A stretch of 64,000 nt of DNA from Pseudomonas sp. N3-W (GTDB taxonomy: Bacteria; Pseudomonadota; Gammaproteobacteria; Pseudomonadales; Pseudomonadaceae), in the NCBI RefSeq assembly GCF_024970185.1, contig NZ_CP103965.1:4026001-4090000 (forward strand). Reading direction: 5' to 3'. Positions 34,257 through 42,889 of the stretch are shown piece by piece. A program made the position numbers and the translations under genes. Within the stretch, counting starts at the first letter, position 1. Each line of letters opens with the position of its first letter. Below the pieces are notes generated by a model. It was not told the origin of the DNA. It saw only the letters and a list, made by a program, of their open reading frames with translations, and ran no database searches.

Positions 34257-34673
34257 ATGTCCACGCCTACCCATACCCGTATTCGCATGTTCAACACCAA
34301 GGAAACGTACCCGAACCAAAGCCTGGACAACGACCTGTGCCAGGCCGTGCGCGCCGGCAACACCGTCTACGTTCGCGGCCAGGTCGGCACTGATTTCGAC
34401 GGCAAACTGGTGGGCCTCGGCGACCCGCGCGCGCAAGCCGAGCAGGCCATGCGTAACGTCAAACAGTTGCTGGAAGAGGCTGGCAGCGACCTGAGCCACA
34501 TCGTTAAAACCACGACTTATCTGATCGACCCGCGTTATCGCGAGCCCGTGTATCAGGAAGTCGGGAAGTGGCTCAAGGGCGTGTTTCCGATTTCTACCGG
34601 GTTGGTGGTGTCGGCACTGGGGCAGCCACAGTGGTTGATGGAGATTGATGTGATTGCGGTGATTCCTGAGTAA
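34257..34673 (+). CDS. RidA/YjgF family protein
   Basis: 138 residues of the RidA (YjgF/YER057c/UK114) family, homotrimeric imine deaminases. Family signatures: AVRAGNTVYVRGQVGTDFDG, AEQAMRNVKQLLEEAGSDLS, IVKTTTYLIDPRYREPVYQE. RutC in pyrimidine breakdown is a relative. GAGGAGCTTCAG (partly TCAGGAG) sets the start. It follows the monooxygenase by about 35 bp, so one transcript is likely, consistent with clearing a reactive imine or enamine made by the first enzyme. Confidence 0.9.
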   Translation: MSTPTHTRIRMFNTKETYPNQSLDNDLCQAVRAGNTVYVRGQVGTDFDGKLVGLGDPRAQAEQAMRNVKQLLEEAGSDLSHIVKTTTYLIDPRYREPVYQEVGKWLKGVFPISTGLVVSALGQPQWLMEIDVIAVIPE

Positions 34674-34696
34674 GCACAGATAGACCGAGGTGCGGC

Positions 34697-34892
34697 CTTC
34701 GCGAGCAGGCTCGCTCCCACATTGGATCTTCTGTGACCACAAATGTGTGCATGAGCACTGTCCCCTGTGGGATTGATTTGATTCCTGAGCAGGGAGTCAG
34801 ACCGAGGTGCTGCCATCGCGAGCAAGCTCGCTCCCACAGGGGATTTGCGGTGTTCACAGATCCAGTGTGGGAGCGAGCTTGCTCGCGATGGC
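34697..34892. repeat. REP cluster
   Basis: Three REP cores: one inverted near 34700 (CTTCGCGAGCAGGCTCGCTC), then an inverted and a direct copy near 34815 and 34867 (ATCGCGAGCAAGCTCGCTCC and GTGGGAGCGAGCTTGCTCGC). They lie inside the probable operon between the RidA and DUF1028 genes. Confidence 0.85.
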
Positions 34893-34933
34893 GTCAGTAC
34901 AGACAACCAACATCCAAGGCAAGGAACCTGCCC

Positions 34934-35611
34934 ATGACATTCTCCATCACCGCCCGCTGCCCGGAAACCGGCCAGATCGGCGTCGCCATCAGCTCCTCCA
35001 GCATCGCCGTCGGCGCCCGTTGCCCGTGGCTGCTGCCCGGTGTCGGCGCCGTCTCCACACAGAACATCACCCTGCCCTCCCTCGGTCCGGATGCCCTGGC
35101 CCTGATGGAACAGGGCCTGACACCCGCCGAGGCGCTGGACAAGGTCCTGACCCGCAATGGCTACAGCCAGTACCGGCAGATCACCGCCATCGACCACCTC
35201 GGCCAGACCGCGCATTTCAGCGGCGTGCAAACCCTGGGCATACACAACGCCGTATCCGGCGAGCAATGCGTGGCGGCGGGCAACATGCTCGCCGACCGTG
35301 CCGTGATCGACGCGATGGTCAGCGCGTTCGAACACGCCGAAGGACAACTCGCCGACCGCCTGCTCGCTGCCATGCAAGCTGCCATCGCCGCCGGTGGCGA
35401 AGCCGGGCCGGTGCATTCGGCGGCGATGGTGGTGGTCGGCGAATTGACCTGGCCGATCATCAACCTACGGGTGGATTGGGCCGATGAAGACCCGATCAGC
35501 CAGCTTGAAAAACTGTGGCACGCCTATCGGCCACAGGTTCAGGACTACATCGACCGCGCCCTGGCCCCCGACAAATCCCCAGGCTACGGCGTGGCCGGAG
35601 ACGACCGATGA
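34934..35611 (+). CDS. DUF1028 family protein
   Basis: 225 residues that begin MTFSITARCPETGQIGVAIS, the standard DUF1028 opening, with SSIAVGARCPWLLPGVGAVS and TQNITLPSLGPDALALMEQG next. The family is thought to have an Ntn-hydrolase-like fold; its reaction is not known. It overlaps the M20 deacylase gene by four bases (ATGA). RidA, DUF1028 and acetylornithine-deacetylase-like genes often travel together, pointing to amidohydrolysis in a shared pathway (inference). Confidence 0.9.
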   Translation: MTFSITARCPETGQIGVAISSSSIAVGARCPWLLPGVGAVSTQNITLPSLGPDALALMEQGLTPAEALDKVLTRNGYSQYRQITAIDHLGQTAHFSGVQTLGIHNAVSGEQCVAAGNMLADRAVIDAMVSAFEHAEGQLADRLLAAMQAAIAAGGEAGPVHSAAMVVVGELTWPIINLRVDWADEDPISQLEKLWHAYRPQVQDYIDRALAPDKSPGYGVAGDDR

Positions 35612-36756
35612 ACAGCAGCCGGGATTTGCTGAAAACCCTGGTGGCGTTCGACACCACCAGCCGTGAATCCAACCTGCACCTGATCGACTTTGTCCGTGAC
35701 TACCTCGCTGGCTTCGATGTGCCGTGCGAATTGGTCTACAACGCGTCGCGCAGCAAGGCCAACCTGTTCGCCACCCTTGGCCCGGCGGATCAGCCGGGCA
35801 TCGTGCTGTCGGGGCACACAGACGTGGTGCCGGTGGACGGCCAGCCATGGACCGTCCCGCCGTTCGAACTCAGCGAGCGCGAGGGCAAGCTGTACGGTCG
35901 CGGCACCGCGGACATGAAAGGCTATATCGCCTGCGTGCTCGCGCTGGTGCCGGCGCTGGTGCACGCCCCGCTACGCCGGCCCGTGCACATTGCGCTGTCC
36001 TACGATGAAGAAGTCGGCTGCCTTGGGGTGCGCTCGCTGCTGAAAGCGCTGGAACAACGCCCGGTCAAACCGATGCTGTGCATCATTGGCGAGCCGACCG
36101 AGCTGAAACCGGTGCTGGGCCACAAAGGCAAACTGGCGATGCGCTGCGACGTTCACGGCCAGGCCTGTCATTCGGCGTACGCGCCGCTGGGGGTCAACGC
36201 CATTGAATACGCCGCCGAACTGATTGGCGAGCTGGGCCGAATCGGCCGTCGCCTTCAAGCGCCGGAGCATCATGACAAACGCTTCGATCCGCCATTTTCC
36301 ACGGTGCAGACCGGAGTGATTTGCGGCGGCAAGGCACTGAACATCGTCCCCGCCGACTGTCGCTTCGACTTTGAGATCCGCGCCTTGCCGTCGCATGATC
36401 CGAGCGAGGTTGCGCAGCAGTTGCAGGCCTATGCCGAGCAGCAGGTATTGCCGCGCATGCGTGCCGTCAGTGAACAGAGTGCGATTCACTTTAGTGAATT
36501 GTCGACGTATCCCGGATTGGCTACCGATGCTCACAGTGAAGCTGCGCAATTGATCGCCGAGTTTTCCGGTTCACGGGCGTTCGGCACCGTGGCGTTCGGC
36601 ACCGAGGGCGGGTTGTTTGATGCAGCAGGAATCCCTACCGTGGTCTGCGGACCGGGCAGCATGGAACAGGGGCACAAGCCGGACGAGTTTGTCAGCCTGG
36701 AGCAGTTGGAGGGCTGTGATGCGATGCTGCGGCGGATGCTGGAATCGATCTGCTGA
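35608..36756 (+). CDS. M20 peptidase family deacylase (ArgE-like acetylornithine deacetylase)
   Basis: 382 residues, a dinuclear zinc deacylase. Metal and catalytic residues: His in VLSGHTDVVPVDG, Asp in YGRGTADMKGYIA, the Glu-Glu pair in SYDEEVGCLGV, Glu in CIIGEPTELK, and a late His in EQGHKPDEFV. The lid domain has HSAYAPLGVNAIEYA. Similar to ArgE, but in a catabolic context and probably not the biosynthetic enzyme. Start by the ATGA overlap with the DUF1028 gene. Confidence 0.88.
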   Translation: MNSSRDLLKTLVAFDTTSRESNLHLIDFVRDYLAGFDVPCELVYNASRSKANLFATLGPADQPGIVLSGHTDVVPVDGQPWTVPPFELSEREGKLYGRGTADMKGYIACVLALVPALVHAPLRRPVHIALSYDEEVGCLGVRSLLKALEQRPVKPMLCIIGEPTELKPVLGHKGKLAMRCDVHGQACHSAYAPLGVNAIEYAAELIGELGRIGRRLQAPEHHDKRFDPPFSTVQTGVICGGKALNIVPADCRFDFEIRALPSHDPSEVAQQLQAYAEQQVLPRMRAVSEQSAIHFSELSTYPGLATDAHSEAAQLIAEFSGSRAFGTVAFGTEGGLFDAAGIPTVVCGPGSMEQGHKPDEFVSLEQLEGCDAMLRRMLESIC

Positions 36757-36822
36757 CCACAACTCCACAAGCACCATCCCTGGCTTGTGTCAGACACATC
36801 AAATACAGACACCCCGATAAAC

Positions 36823-36911
36823 TGTGGGAGCGAGCCTGCTCGCGAAAGCGGTGGGTCAGCCAACATCAATATCAGCTGTACCGGCCCCTTCGCGAGCGGG
36901 CTCGCTCCCAC
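36823..36911. repeat. REP pair
   Basis: GTGGGAGCGAGCCTGCTCGC faces TTCGCGAGCGGGCTCGCTCC, downstream of the deacylase gene. Confidence 0.88.
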
Positions 36912-37139
36912 ACTGATTTGTGCCAGGCAAATTGACTACAGGCGCCCACAATTAGCCCGTGTACTTGCCCGTGCCGACGCCAAAACCCCGAGCCACATTT
37001 TTTAGGGTATGAAGCAACAAACTTACTAATTTATCTCTCACCGTCCATTGCACATCATCACTCCAACAAGAAAAGCGTCTGCCCCCGTGCGGCGCTCACC
37101 GAAGTACGTCCACGTACTCACATTGCCTTGGAGTTCGCC
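36912..37139. other. Intergenic region before the NCS1 permease gene
   Basis: About 230 bases lie between the REP pair and the permease start. No gene is seen. The lower-GC stretch with TAGGGTATGAAG and CAACAAACTTACTAATTTATC probably contains the permease promoter. TACGTCCACGTA is a small palindrome nearer the start. No operator could be assigned. Confidence 0.4.
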
Positions 37140-38555
37140 ATGGTCACCGCTGCAAGCACCACCGCACCGCTCATCGAGAAGCACACGATCGGCTACGTGC
37201 CACCCGAAGATCGCCATGGAAAGGTAAGAGATCTGTTCACCCTCTGGTTCGGCGGCAACATCGCGCCGCTGCCCATCGTCACCGGCGCCCTCGGCGTGCA
37301 ACTGTTTCACCTGAACCTGGTGTGGGGTGTCGTCGCCATCCTCGTCGGGCACCTGCTCGGCGGCGTACTGATGGCGCTGCACTCGGCGCAAGGCCCGCAG
37401 ATGGGCATCCCGCAAATGATCCAGAGCCGCGCCCAGTTCGGCTCCCTCGGCGCACTGTTGGTGGTGCTGATTGCCGGCGTCATGTACATCGGCTTCTTCG
37501 CCTCCAACATCGTCCTGGCCGGCAAGTCACTGCACGGCGTGGTCGACAGCGTGCCGGTGCCGGTGGGCATCATCATCGGCGCCCTCGGTTCCGGGATCAT
37601 CGGCATCATCGGCTACCGCTTCATCCACGTACTCAACCGCATCGGCACCTGGGTATTGGGCATCGGCATCGTGCTGGGCTTCGGCTACATCTTCACCCAC
37701 GTACAGACCGCCGACTTCCTCACCCGTGGCAGCTTCAACATCTCCGGCTGGCTGGCCACCGTGTCGCTGGCGGCGCTCTGGCAGATCGCTTTCGCGCCTT
37801 ACGTTTCCGACTACTCGCGCTACCTGCCGGCCAACGTGCCCGTGGCCTCGACCTTCTGGACCACCTACCTGGGCACCGTGCTCGGCTCCAGCCTGTCGTT
37901 CATCTTCGGCGCCGTCGCCGTACTCGCCACGCCCGTGGGCATGGACACCATGGACGCGGTCAAGCTCGCCACCGGCTCCATCGGCCCGTTGATGCTGGTG
38001 CTATTTCTGCTCAGCGTCATCAGCCACAACGCCCTCAACCTGTACGGCGCAGTGCTGTCGCTGATCACCCTGGTACAGACCTTCGCCTACCGCTGGATTC
38101 CCACCGCGAAAAGCCGCGCCGTGATCTCAATCATCGTCCTCGCCAGTTGCTGCATCGCCGCCGTCGGCGCCTCGGCCAACTTCATCGGTCACTTCGTCGA
38201 CATGGTGCTGGTGCTGCTCGTGGTGCTGGTGCCGTGGACGGCGATCAACCTGATCGACTTCTATGCGATCCACAAAGGGCAGTACGACATCGACTCGATC
38301 TTCCACGTCGATGGCGGGATCTATGGCCGCTACAACCCGCAGGCGTTGCTGGCCTACGCGATCGGGATTGCGGTGCAGATTCCGTTCATGAACACGCCGC
38401 TGTATGTCGGGCCGATTTCAGCGCACATCGATGGGGCGGATTTGTCCTGGGTGGTGGGGCTGTTGATTACCACACCGCTGTATTGGTGGCTGGCGACGCG
38501 GGACAGTGCTTACAAGCGGCGGTTGTCCACCGGGAAACTGGCGACCGGCATTTAA
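37140..38555 (+). CDS. NCS1 family purine/cytosine permease
   Basis: 471 residues, about twelve membrane helices, of the nucleobase:cation symporter-1 (CodB-like) family. Family features: VRDLFTLWFGGNIAPLPIVT at the first helix, HSAQGPQMGIPQMIQSRAQF, and WQIAFAPYVSDYSRYLPANV. The ATG was chosen because a TTGGAG ribosome site precedes it; a TTG four codons earlier is an alternative. It probably brings in the heterocyclic or amide substrate that the preceding enzyme cluster degrades (inference). Confidence 0.92.
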   Translation: MVTAASTTAPLIEKHTIGYVPPEDRHGKVRDLFTLWFGGNIAPLPIVTGALGVQLFHLNLVWGVVAILVGHLLGGVLMALHSAQGPQMGIPQMIQSRAQFGSLGALLVVLIAGVMYIGFFASNIVLAGKSLHGVVDSVPVPVGIIIGALGSGIIGIIGYRFIHVLNRIGTWVLGIGIVLGFGYIFTHVQTADFLTRGSFNISGWLATVSLAALWQIAFAPYVSDYSRYLPANVPVASTFWTTYLGTVLGSSLSFIFGAVAVLATPVGMDTMDAVKLATGSIGPLMLVLFLLSVISHNALNLYGAVLSLITLVQTFAYRWIPTAKSRAVISIIVLASCCIAAVGASANFIGHFVDMVLVLLVVLVPWTAINLIDFYAIHKGQYDIDSIFHVDGGIYGRYNPQALLAYAIGIAVQIPFMNTPLYVGPISAHIDGADLSWVVGLLITTPLYWWLATRDSAYKRRLSTGKLATGI

Positions 38556-38574
38556 TCAAACAACACAAAGCCCT

Positions 38575-38662
38575 GTGGGAGCGAGCCTGCTCGCGAAAGC
38601 GGTGGATCAGCCAACATTAATACTGGCTGTGCCGGCCTCTTCGCGAGCGGGCTCGCTCCCAC
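38575..38662. repeat. REP pair
   Basis: GTGGGAGCGAGCCTGCTCGC faces TTCGCGAGCGGGCTCGCTCC. It lies between the convergent permease and AraC genes. Confidence 0.9.
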
Positions 38663-38667
38663 AGGAG

Positions 38668-39603
38668 TCAGGGTGTATCCGCTGTCTGCGATGCCAACAC
38701 AATCCCCGGCACACTCGCGCCATCTTTGCCCTGCCCGGCATTGCCCCGCTCAAACAGATACCGCGCCGGCGGCTTGCCCACTGTCTTGCGAAACATCGTC
38801 ACAAAGCCGCTGGCACTCTCATAACCCAGCTCCAGCGCCACCGTCTGCACACTGTCGCCCTGGGTCAGCCGTTGCAGCGACAGGATGATGTGCAACTGCC
38901 GTCGCCAACGCCCGAAACTCATGCCGATCTCTTCGGCCAGCAACCGACTCATGCTGCGCTCGCTCATACCGATACGCCTGGCCCAATCGCCCATCGACGC
39001 CTTGCTCGAAGGATCGGCCAACAACCTCTGCGCCAACTGCCGCAGCCGTCGATCAACAGGCATCGGCCAATGCAGATCCTCTACCGGCGCCTCGCACAAC
39101 TCGTCCAGCAACGCCGCAATCAACCGCGCTTCCCGCCCTTGCTCGGGATACAACTGCGCAAAACCCGCCGCCTTCATCAGCAACTCACGCAGCAGCGGTG
39201 ACACCGAAATCGTGCAGCACACCGTGGGCAGTCCTGCCACCGCATCGGGTTCGACAAACAGGCAATAACACTCCGTCTCCCCCGAGCCCCGTGACGAATG
39301 TGCCAGCCCGCCCGGAATCCACACCGCACACTGCGGGGGCACCAGCCACACGCCCTCCTCAACCTCACAATTGACGATGCCGCGCACCGAGTAAATCAAC
39401 TGCGCCTTGCGATGCTGATGCCGCGCATGCTCCCAGTCCCGGGCGACCCGCGAGGCATTTACCGCGCAGACTGGCCGGGGAATGCTGTCGACATCCCAAC
39501 CGTGAACCGATTCGCTGGCGGTGTTGGAAAACAAGCGCGGTACTCCCAAGAATATTTGGCCGGATTGAAAAAGAGTGTGACCCGATTGTGCAATGACGTC
39601 CAT
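38668..39603 (-). CDS. AraC-family transcriptional regulator
   Basis: 311 residues. The N-terminal cupin-like sensor (residues ~60-130: RKAQLIYSVRGIVNCEVEEG, VPPQCAVWIPGGLAHSSRGS) is followed by a C-terminal pair of helix-turn-helix motifs: MGDWARRIGMSERSMSRLLA and VQTVALELGYESASGFVTMF with FRKTVGKPPARY. The ATG before DVIAQSGHTLF was chosen. Divergent from a small hypothetical gene and convergent with the permease; it may regulate either. Confidence 0.9.
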   Translation of the reverse strand: MDVIAQSGHTLFQSGQIFLGVPRLFSNTASESVHGWDVDSIPRPVCAVNASRVARDWEHARHQHRKAQLIYSVRGIVNCEVEEGVWLVPPQCAVWIPGGLAHSSRGSGETECYCLFVEPDAVAGLPTVCCTISVSPLLRELLMKAAGFAQLYPEQGREARLIAALLDELCEAPVEDLHWPMPVDRRLRQLAQRLLADPSSKASMGDWARRIGMSERSMSRLLAEEIGMSFGRWRRQLHIILSLQRLTQGDSVQTVALELGYESASGFVTMFRKTVGKPPARYLFERGNAGQGKDGASVPGIVLASQTADTP

Positions 39604-39653
39604 CCGCACGCTGGGTATCGTGAACCCACCATTGAACGCCGAGGACCACCACC

Positions 39654-40028
39654 ATGCTGATAGACGCCAAAGACTTCCCCCTGGTCTGGGTCGAAGCGAG
39701 CCCGAGCAGCGACAGCTCATTCGAAGCCTTCGAAGCCTTGCTCGCACGGGAGCAAACCTTCGTCCTGCTCAACAAGCAAACCGCCGACGAAGGCCAGCAC
39801 GAACACCCACCAGAAGAACGAAAACGTATCTCGCTGTGGATGAAACGTAACAAAGCCGCGCTACGCTCGTTCGTCAAAGCCTCGATCTACATCGAACCCA
39901 ACGCCGCCAAACGCCTCGCGGCCAAACCCTTTGCCGTGCTGTATGAAAAGTTCTGGGGTTTTGCGATGTTCACCACGGCGAGCGAGGCGCAATCCCTGGC
40001 ACTGGCGCGCAAGTTGCTCGCGCAGTGA
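39654..40028 (+). CDS. Conserved hypothetical protein
   Basis: 124 residues, soluble. Sequence landmarks: MLIDAKDFPLVWVEASPSSD, FEALLAREQTFVLLNKQTAD, EERKRISLWMKRNKAALRSF, VLYEKFWGFAMFTTASEAQS. The pattern resembles small SpoIIAA-like or STAS-like proteins, but no firm family is claimed. GAGGACCACC precedes the ATG. Divergent from the AraC gene with only 50 bp between them, so a shared promoter region is likely. Confidence 0.72.
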   Translation: MLIDAKDFPLVWVEASPSSDSSFEAFEALLAREQTFVLLNKQTADEGQHEHPPEERKRISLWMKRNKAALRSFVKASIYIEPNAAKRLAAKPFAVLYEKFWGFAMFTTASEAQSLALARKLLAQ

Positions 40029-40061
40029 AAAACGCTGCTCGTGAGAACCGGCCCAAAACCG

Positions 40062-40149
40062 GTGGGAGCGAGCCTGCTCGCGAAGAGGCCGGCACATTCA
40101 ACGTTGATGTTGATTGACCCTCCGCTTTCGCGAGCAAGCCCGCTCCCAC
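40062..40149. repeat. REP pair
   Basis: GTGGGAGCGAGCCTGCTCGC faces TTCGCGAGCAAGCCCGCTCC. It lies between the hypothetical gene and the monooxygenase-like gene. Confidence 0.9.
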
Positions 40150-40193
40150 AAAACTTGCAGTGTTCAACCCTTAACAGACAGGCATCACTCCCC

Positions 40194-40487
40194 ATGTCTC
40201 TCGCCGCCATCAACACCATCGAAATCCACCCGATCTCCGGCCAGTCCACAGCCCTGCAATCACAGCTGAATGAGCTGCTCGAAACCCTGCGCGACACCCC
40301 CGGCTGCACCGCCTATACCCTCACCTGCAGCACATCCCCCAAAGTCCCCTGGATCATCACTGGCCACTGGCACTCAACCGAACACATGCAAGCTCACTTC
40401 AACCTGCCCTGCCTGGCCCGGTTCTTCGAACTGACCACGCAACACCTCGCCAGCAGCCTTCAATTGCGCACCTTCATCGCCCACTGA
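40194..40487 (+). CDS. ABM-domain (antibiotic biosynthesis monooxygenase-like) protein
   Basis: 97 residues, ferredoxin-like ABM fold: INTIEIHPISGQSTALQSQL, LETLRDTPGCTAYTLTCS, WIITGHWHSTEHMQAHFNLP. Such small proteins bind haem or oxidise quinols, but many act as unknown stress proteins. Start at an ATG where the fold begins. No partner gene is evident. Confidence 0.8.
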   Translation: MSLAAINTIEIHPISGQSTALQSQLNELLETLRDTPGCTAYTLTCSTSPKVPWIITGHWHSTEHMQAHFNLPCLARFFELTTQHLASSLQLRTFIAH

Positions 40488-40564
40488 ACAGCCCCCGCCA
40501 AACAATAAAAATGAACCCTGTCCGCCACCCTCCACCTAACGAGAGGACTATCAGGAGGTGGCTC

Positions 40565-40765
40565 ATGCAAATCGAACATATCTGGATCGCACTGGCGGCA
40601 ATTCTCTTGGTGATTGAATTGTGGGCAATTGGCAGGATCGTCAAAAGCGAGGGGAAGATAGACAACAAATGCGTCTGGATCGTGGTAATCGTGTTTGTGC
40701 CGCTAATCGGGCTGGTGCTGTGGGCGTTGATGGGGCCCAAGCATGATGCGCATCGGCCGATGTAG
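40565..40765 (+). CDS. Small PLDc_N-type membrane protein
   Basis: 66 residues, two membrane helices: IWIALAAILLVIELWAIGRI and CVWIVVIVFVPLIGLVLWAL, ending MGPKHDAHRPM. This is the PLDc_N (phospholipase D-nuclease N-terminal) small-protein pattern. A strong ribosome site AGGAGGTGG before the ATG sets the start. Function unknown. A hairpin terminator follows 34 bases after the stop. Confidence 0.85.
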   Translation: MQIEHIWIALAAILLVIELWAIGRIVKSEGKIDNKCVWIVVIVFVPLIGLVLWALMGPKHDAHRPM

Positions 40766-40798
40766 ACACCCGATGTAATAGCGACCTTGAAGGCAGCG

Positions 40799-40824
40799 CA
40801 AAGCCCCGACATTTCGGGGCTTTG
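40799..40824 (+). terminator. Rho-independent terminator
   Basis: CAAAGCCCCGA and TCGGGGCTTTG form a stem around CATT, followed by a short T-rich tract. Located after the PLDc_N-type gene. Confidence 0.8.
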
Positions 40825-41320
40825 CTGTTTCTGCCCGGGATTTTTGGAGCGCTGCCCATTTGAATCGTCTGGCAGATCGCCCTGTAAGCATATTGGTACG
40901 TCGTCGTACAACAAACCAAAGTCCGTCAATGCGACGCGCATGACGGACACAACATCTCTTAGCCCCCTTTAAATTCGCTTTTATTGATAGCGTAAATACC
41001 TGCCGATGGGCTGAAAGCCAGTTGACACGTGAACACAAGACTCGCTATAAATGCGAAAGATGTACGACGACCTACAACCCATGGGTTTTCGATTATAAAA
41101 ATAAGACATTGAGTGTTATCCCCATGATGACTGCATCCCACGTAGCCGTTTTCCCAATCGCTCTACCCGTTTTCGCGCTGGTCGATGTGCACACCCGCAA
41201 GGTCTCTGCTGCCTGAGTCAGTCACGCGCAGGGCCTGATCGTGTTCGTCGTGCACTCGACATCCTCGATGCGAAGCGGGACGTCACACACTTCAATCCAA
41301 TAATAAATCAAGGTGAAGGG
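40825..41320. other. Intergenic region of about 500 bases
   Basis: AT-richer than its surroundings. Short frames exist but none has a good ribosome site or recognisable product. CGATTATAAAAATAAGACATTG looks AT-rich enough to hold a promoter. The part next to the MFS gene ends in AAGGTGAAGGG, its ribosome site. Nothing else can be supported. Confidence 0.4.
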
Positions 41321-42634
41321 ATGAAAATCAAAGGCATCCGCTGGTGGATGGTCGGCTTGGTAACGGCGGGTCTGATTGTCAATTATCTGGCCCGCAACAC
41401 CCTGTCGGTCGCGGCTCCAACGCTGATGAGCGAATTGAGCATCTCGACCGAGCAATACTCCCACATCGTGGTCGCCTGGCAATTGGCCTACGCATTCATG
41501 CAGCCCGTGGCGGGCTACATCATTGATGCCATCGGGACCAAGATGGGCTTTGCCGTATTTGCCCTGGCCTGGTCGGCTGCCTGTGCAGCGGCTGCGTTGG
41601 CGACTGGCTGGCAAAGCCTGGCATTCGTTCGCGCCTTGCTAGGGCTCACCGAGGCCGCTGGCTTGCCGGCCGGGGTCAAGGCCACCACCGAATGGTTTCC
41701 GGCCAAGGAGCGTTCAGTCGCCATCGGCTGGTTCAACATTGGATCATCGATTGGCGCCCTGCTCGCGCCGCCACTGGTCGTCTGGGCCATCCTGCAAAGC
41801 GGCTGGCAACTGGCGTTTCTGATGGTGGGCGGGCTGGGGCTGATCTGGAGTTTTCTCTGGCTCGTGTTGTACAAGCATCCGCGTGATCAACAACGCCTGA
41901 GCGATAGCGAGCGCGATTACATCCTGTCCGGGCAGGAGTCCCACTTCAAGGAAGCCACGTCGAAAAAAGGCAGCTGGAAGAAGATCATTGGCAGCCGTAA
42001 CTTTTATGCGATCGCCTCTGCACGGATTCTGTCGGAACCGGCCTGGCAGACGTTCAATGCCTGGATCCCGCTGTACCTGATGACTGAACGGCACATGAAC
42101 ATCAAGGAAGTTGCCATGTTTGCCTGGCTACCCTTTCTGGCTGCGGACATCGGCTGCGTATTGGGTGGTTACCTCAGCCCGCTGTTCCACCGTTACTGCA
42201 AAGTGTCGTTGTTTACTTCGCGCAAGATGGTTTTGCTCTTCGGTTGTTCCTGCATGATCGGCCCCGCCTGCATCGGTCTGGTGGACAGTCCCTACACCGC
42301 GATCGCCCTGCTGTGTGTCGGTGGCTTTGCCCATCAGACGCTGTCGGGCGCGCTGTACTCAATTACATCGGACTCGTTCGGTAAAAACGAAGTGGCGACG
42401 GCTACCGGTATGGGCGGCATGTTCGGCTACCTGGGGGCTGCTGCATTCACGGCAGTATTCGGCGTTCTGGTGACACAGATTGGCTACAGCCCGCTGTTCG
42501 TGGTGCTGGCGATTTTTGACATCGCCGCGGCCATTATCGTCTGGGCCGTTGCCCGAGAAATAACGTCCGGACCGGGGCCACAGCCTCTCAATGTGATGGG
42601 CTCCCATCAAGGCTCGGCTTTGCCTTCGGCTTAG
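41321..42634 (+). CDS. MFS transporter, anion:cation symporter family (sugar acid/aromatic acid permease type)
   Basis: 437 residues, twelve membrane helices. The N-terminus RWWMVGLVTAGLIVNYLARN and the motif GLTEAAGLPAGVKATTEWFP match the ACS family (ExuT, GudP, GarP and phthalate permease relatives). The OprD-family porin downstream on the same strand (255 bp away) may admit the same substrate across the outer membrane. The substrate is probably an organic or sugar acid (inference). Confidence 0.9.
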   Translation: MKIKGIRWWMVGLVTAGLIVNYLARNTLSVAAPTLMSELSISTEQYSHIVVAWQLAYAFMQPVAGYIIDAIGTKMGFAVFALAWSAACAAAALATGWQSLAFVRALLGLTEAAGLPAGVKATTEWFPAKERSVAIGWFNIGSSIGALLAPPLVVWAILQSGWQLAFLMVGGLGLIWSFLWLVLYKHPRDQQRLSDSERDYILSGQESHFKEATSKKGSWKKIIGSRNFYAIASARILSEPAWQTFNAWIPLYLMTERHMNIKEVAMFAWLPFLAADIGCVLGGYLSPLFHRYCKVSLFTSRKMVLLFGCSCMIGPACIGLVDSPYTAIALLCVGGFAHQTLSGALYSITSDSFGKNEVATATGMGGMFGYLGAAAFTAVFGVLVTQIGYSPLFVVLAIFDIAAAIIVWAVAREITSGPGPQPLNVMGSHQGSALPSA

Positions 42635-42640
42635 TGATTG

Positions 42641-42667
42641 GCTCGAGCCCGCGTTGTGGGTTCGAGC
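42641..42667 (+). terminator. Hairpin after the MFS gene
   Basis: GCTCGAGCCC pairs with GGGTTCGAGC (one G-T wobble) across a 7-base loop. There is no long T-run, so termination is likely partial. The remaining ~220 bases to the porin start hold no supported gene. Confidence 0.5.
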
Positions 42668-42889
42668 TTGTATCTCACCGCTGCGTCGTATGGACAGTGG
42701 TTACGACAGGGTCGCCTGACTTCAACCAAATCCCCCGGATTTCTGCGAACACGTTCCCAATGTTCTCGGTCAGCGACAGCGCGTTCAACTGCCAGCCCAC
42801 AACCATTCAAATGTTTATGCAGCGCTGATCCGCACAAAGAGTCGGACAGCAAAATTCAATAAAAAAAATGACACCCGAGGAGCATTACA

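Noticed and set aside
41022..41216. 64-residue frame before the MFS gene
   Set aside because: No ribosome site, no recognisable composition, and it lies in an AT-rich probable control region.
42634..42862. Short frames between the MFS and OprD genes
   Set aside because: Poor start context and a composition (many Ser/Arg/Thr) typical of out-of-frame sequence.
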